Translations under genes and position numbers: made by a program
The notes under the pieces: model-generated
The model's input: the letters and a program-made list of their open reading frames with translations, nothing else
The model's database searches: none
What the model was told of the DNA's origin: nothing
From: Phoronis australis
Lineage: Eukaryota > Phoronida > Phoronidae
DNA: 64,000 nt
Assembly: GCA_002633005.1 (NCBI GenBank)
Contig: NMRA01000092.1
Coordinates: forward strand, 235,559 to 299,558
Reading direction: 5' to 3'
In this document: positions 61,097 through 64,000 of the stretch, one piece after another
Layout: the number at the start of each line of letters is the position of its first letter
How positions within the stretch are numbered: the first letter of the stretch is position 1

Positions 61097-63860
61097 GTTA
61101 GTGAACATCTTTATCGCTTACACAAAATCGGTGATAACCATTCGTGCTACTGTGCCCTGTCTGTAGGACAACAGATTAGACAAAGTTGGAGGACCCCATT
61201 TAATTGCTGTTACAGCATTTGGAGCTGCTTGCCAATGAATCACCTAAAGTGCAGCATATGTCCCTTTCAGGTCTATGTAACCTAATCTGCCTGATAGATC
61301 AGTCTATATTTCTTTTATTAAATGGCTACTGATGCTTCTTTAATGCTAAGTTTGATGTACTGACATTGTCTGCTTACTTTGTTGTCAGGGTTTATGATTT
61401 TTATGGTATCTGATTGGTCACATTGCTAGTTGCGTGCATCCTGGTGGCGTAAATGAAAAGTGTTATTCCACAGGGTGGTGGGTCAAAATTATCAAACTGT
61501 GTTCCAGACAATCAGAGGACAGAAGAATCAATTGTCATGCAATAAAACAACATGAGTAACCCAAAATTTAATGTCAGGACATAAGGTTATGTGGCACCTA
61601 CTGACAAATATCTACAAACTTTGGAATTTAACTTTCTAAAACACTACTTTAATTCATGAAAGTAGAGAGTCTGTATATAATGACTTTATATATCAATCTG
61701 CCATTAATTGGGTCCCTTGGCTATATTTTAATAAGATTCGGGAAAAGGGAATACATTCATAACAAAACAGTGGAGTCGATAACATGACCAATTTTCTTTT
61801 TATATAAATAGTCAAGATGGAATCTGAGAAATGCCGATTCTCTTTTTTCAGTAAGTTAACCCTTTTCGTTTTAATCAATGTTTGCGTTTTTCATGAAATT
61901 ACTGAAAGTCCCTGTTTTAGCTAGCCCTCCCATGCCAAAGTAGATCAGTCAAAAGACAACCTCTAAAAGCCTGATGGGTAACAGTGCATAAAGTACAAGA
62001 TCTGAAAGTTTTTATTAGAATCCTATCAGCCATTTGCAAGAAATGTTTTCCGCTTTACCAAGTTTAGACATTTGTCTATGATCTCCCATAACCTTAACCT
62101 GATTCTTGAACACTTTTCTTTTACTGCGCAGTGAATGATGTCGTATAACTGTTGGTCTTCACATACGCTATATGTTGAACACATCAGGTGTTGGCTAACG
62201 GGTTAGCAGAAAGTCCTGGGTTCAAACCTTGGTGGGGACAAAGAGCATTTTAGATGTAACTATGTATCGCCTGATGCCAACAAATTGACAGACTTCAACA
62301 GAAGTCTCCAAGACTGCCAAATTTGGATAAACTTCTTACCAGAATAATTTGTCAATTTACGTAGTCGAACTTTCGTCAGAGTTGAATGTCGACATTGTGT
62401 CTAGTGTGGTGACTGGTCTTCTGCAATAAGTTGTTTTTGTTGAGATTTAGCTAGAATTGGATTGGATTCTATTGGAAAATATACAAATATTTTATTAGCC
62501 TTGTCAAATTACGACATTGTGTAGTTTAGTTTGAGAAATACTGTATGCCAGCCTTTGTACTTTTACAGAATATGTTTTATGTTGTATTATAATTTGGTGG
62601 TATGTTGGACACTCTCACACTCTCACGAGCTTTGTGTTCTTACATTATTCTGATACTAAAACGGAGTGGTCTAGCTTTATCTTGTGTGTATGGGCTAGAA
62701 GTGTTTAGCTGTTACAAGCATGTTCCTTATGTTGTACTCAGGCCACTTTTTGAAAAGATTAAAGCATTTACCGTTAAATATTTTAATTTAGCGGAATTTT
62801 TCAAGAGGTCGTAGGTGTTCGCAAGACAGCGGAAAAGTGTACACCGATTGTCATTTTACATGTTGGTGAAAAAATTAATCAAATTCTTAAAATTGCAAAT
62901 TTGTCTGTTAAACTTGAGCTAGCCACAAACCAAGTGCAATCAGCATATTAGTTTGATTGTGAGTGCAAACAATTTATTTTGGCCGCCAACAAAAGTGATG
63001 GTAAACCAGACCAGAGTTCTTATTACACCCAGTTCCGTTAGAAGGATGCGAACCAATAATATTAGGCAATGTAATATAATTATCGCAATGTTCACGTTAC
63101 CATTGCTATGTGCAAAATCTAACAAACTATAGTCTACGTTTACAGAAAATATCAACATAATGTCTCTCAGTTTTTAAGAAATGAGGAAAGCCGTGATCAC
63201 GAAACATAAAAAGCGACAAGGCTGAAGACAATGGGATTGCTAAAGAGTTGAAATCTGTTTTCTGATTAAATGAGCTCTTTGAGCTATTATTCAGAGATTC
63301 TAGTTGTATACAGGGATTGTCATCCCCCTTGACACCTACCACGGTGCGAATCCCTCACTGCGAGGAGAGATCCCTTGCCACTTTCCACAAAACACTTACC
63401 ACGCACAAGGAGCGTTTATTGCAGAACCTGGACCTTTAAGGCCGCGGTAAGCATGGCTGCTTCGGGCGGGGCAAGAGTTCAGAAGAACGTTCCATACATG
63501 AGAGAAACTCGCAAAATCACGCGAGTTTCTGAAAGAGCCCGAAAACACCCGTTATTCCCCCGAAATGATTTCGCATTCTCAAAAATCTCACATTGGTGTC
63601 TTTCGTAAAAGAGTGGTGGTGCTCGGAAACTGCACCCTGATTCACACAGTTGACTTCAAAGTGCCCTTTACCATAGGAGGGAGTGAGTGGCAGGCAGACT
63701 ACACTTGAAATTAAACAATGCAACTCTATCGGAGGTGGTGACTTGTTTCCACCTGCATTTTAACTTTGCTTGACTTTTATTTGCCTTGGATGATTAAATA
63801 AAAACAAAGATTGTTTTGAAATCATTGTAAGATTCACGTAGCATAAGTCTTTTTATAGCG
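61097..63860. other. Non-coding stretch, no firm gene
   Basis: Nothing conserved seen. It contains a tRNA-like segment near 62181-62240 and AT-rich DNA. A possible poly(A) signal for the right-edge - strand gene (TTTATT on +) lies near 63776. Confidence 0.45.
62181..62240 (+). repeat. tRNA-like segment, possible SINE head
   Basis: TTGGCTAACGGGTTAGCAGA resembles a pol III A box, and GGGTTCAAACC about 20 bases later is a good B box. The acceptor stem is not evident, so a SINE or pseudo-tRNA is more likely than a working tRNA. Confidence 0.4.
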
Positions 63861-64000
63861 TCACTTTTTACGACAAATGATTGAAGCAATTTCTTCGTCC
63901 TCGAGTTCGTCGTCGCATGAAATCTCATGGCTGGTACCTTCTTCATCGGTCCCTAGGTAGGCGACTATACCTCCAATGGTTTCCTGCCAGTTGCCACCCT
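63861..64000 (-). CDS. C-terminal end of an unrecognised acidic protein (partial, runs off the window)
   Basis: On the - strand a frame is open from the window edge (first full codon at 63998) to a TGA at 63861-63863, 45 residues. It opens GGNWQETIGGIVAYLGTDEE and ends with an acidic tail (SCDDELEDEEIASIICRKK). Composition and the candidate AATAAA signal about 85 bases further downstream support a real terminal exon. I do not recognise the family. Confidence 0.5.
   Translation of the reverse strand, partial: GGNWQETIGGIVAYLGTDEEGTSHEISCDDELEDEEIASIICRKK

Noticed and set aside
63450-63608. Frame starting MAASGGARVQKNV on the + strand
   Set aside because: Attractive start context but no recognised product, no supported donor, and it converges on the likely end of the right-edge - strand gene.

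Overview
The window looks like AT-rich, intron-rich nuclear DNA of an invertebrate animal, probably a marine one. It has conserved animal genes split into many short exons with GT/AG borders, long non-coding stretches full of short inverted-repeat elements, a decayed non-LTR reverse transcriptase, a 111-base run of N and single N's. I cannot name the species. A lancelet, hemichordate or echinoderm would fit, but that is inference. Most of the sequence is intronic or intergenic.

Layout. (1) About 2.4-6.2 kb, + strand: the last four coding exons of a 2,3-bisphosphoglycerate-dependent phosphoglycerate mutase; its first exon is not in the window. (2) 6.2-16.2 kb: no convincing host gene. It holds inverted-repeat elements, a three-copy tandem repeat and a broken reverse transcriptase. 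(3) 16.7-28.7 kb, - strand: a complete 11-exon reading frame of 1126 residues for a Dispatched-like RND transporter. All exon phases agree, and it has the two GxxxD-type motifs, a sterol-sensing domain and a candidate furin site. (4) 28.7-34.7 kb: no firm gene, but a large inverted repeat with a third copy beside it. (5) 34.7-35.5 kb, + strand: a single-exon 265-residue protein with seven likely membrane segments, resembling a divergent GPCR. (6) 37.5-57.3 kb, - strand: WDR6, 17 coding exons, about 1039 residues, all phases consistent. Its last two exons are present twice within a roughly 3 kb tandem duplication. The copy nearer the gene body has a 30-base minisatellite lying directly against a splice acceptor. 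(7) 57.3-64 kb: repeats, an assembly gap, one candidate + strand exon near 61.0 kb, and the C-terminal end of an unrecognised acidic - strand protein at the right edge.

The genes do not form a pathway: glycolysis, Hedgehog-type lipid-ligand export, an orphan receptor and a tRNA-methylation cofactor are simply neighbours. I found no convincing undescribed multi-gene system. The most unusual structure is the duplicated WDR6 tail with its acceptor-derived minisatellite. It may be real alternative terminal exons, or two haplotypes assembled in tandem.
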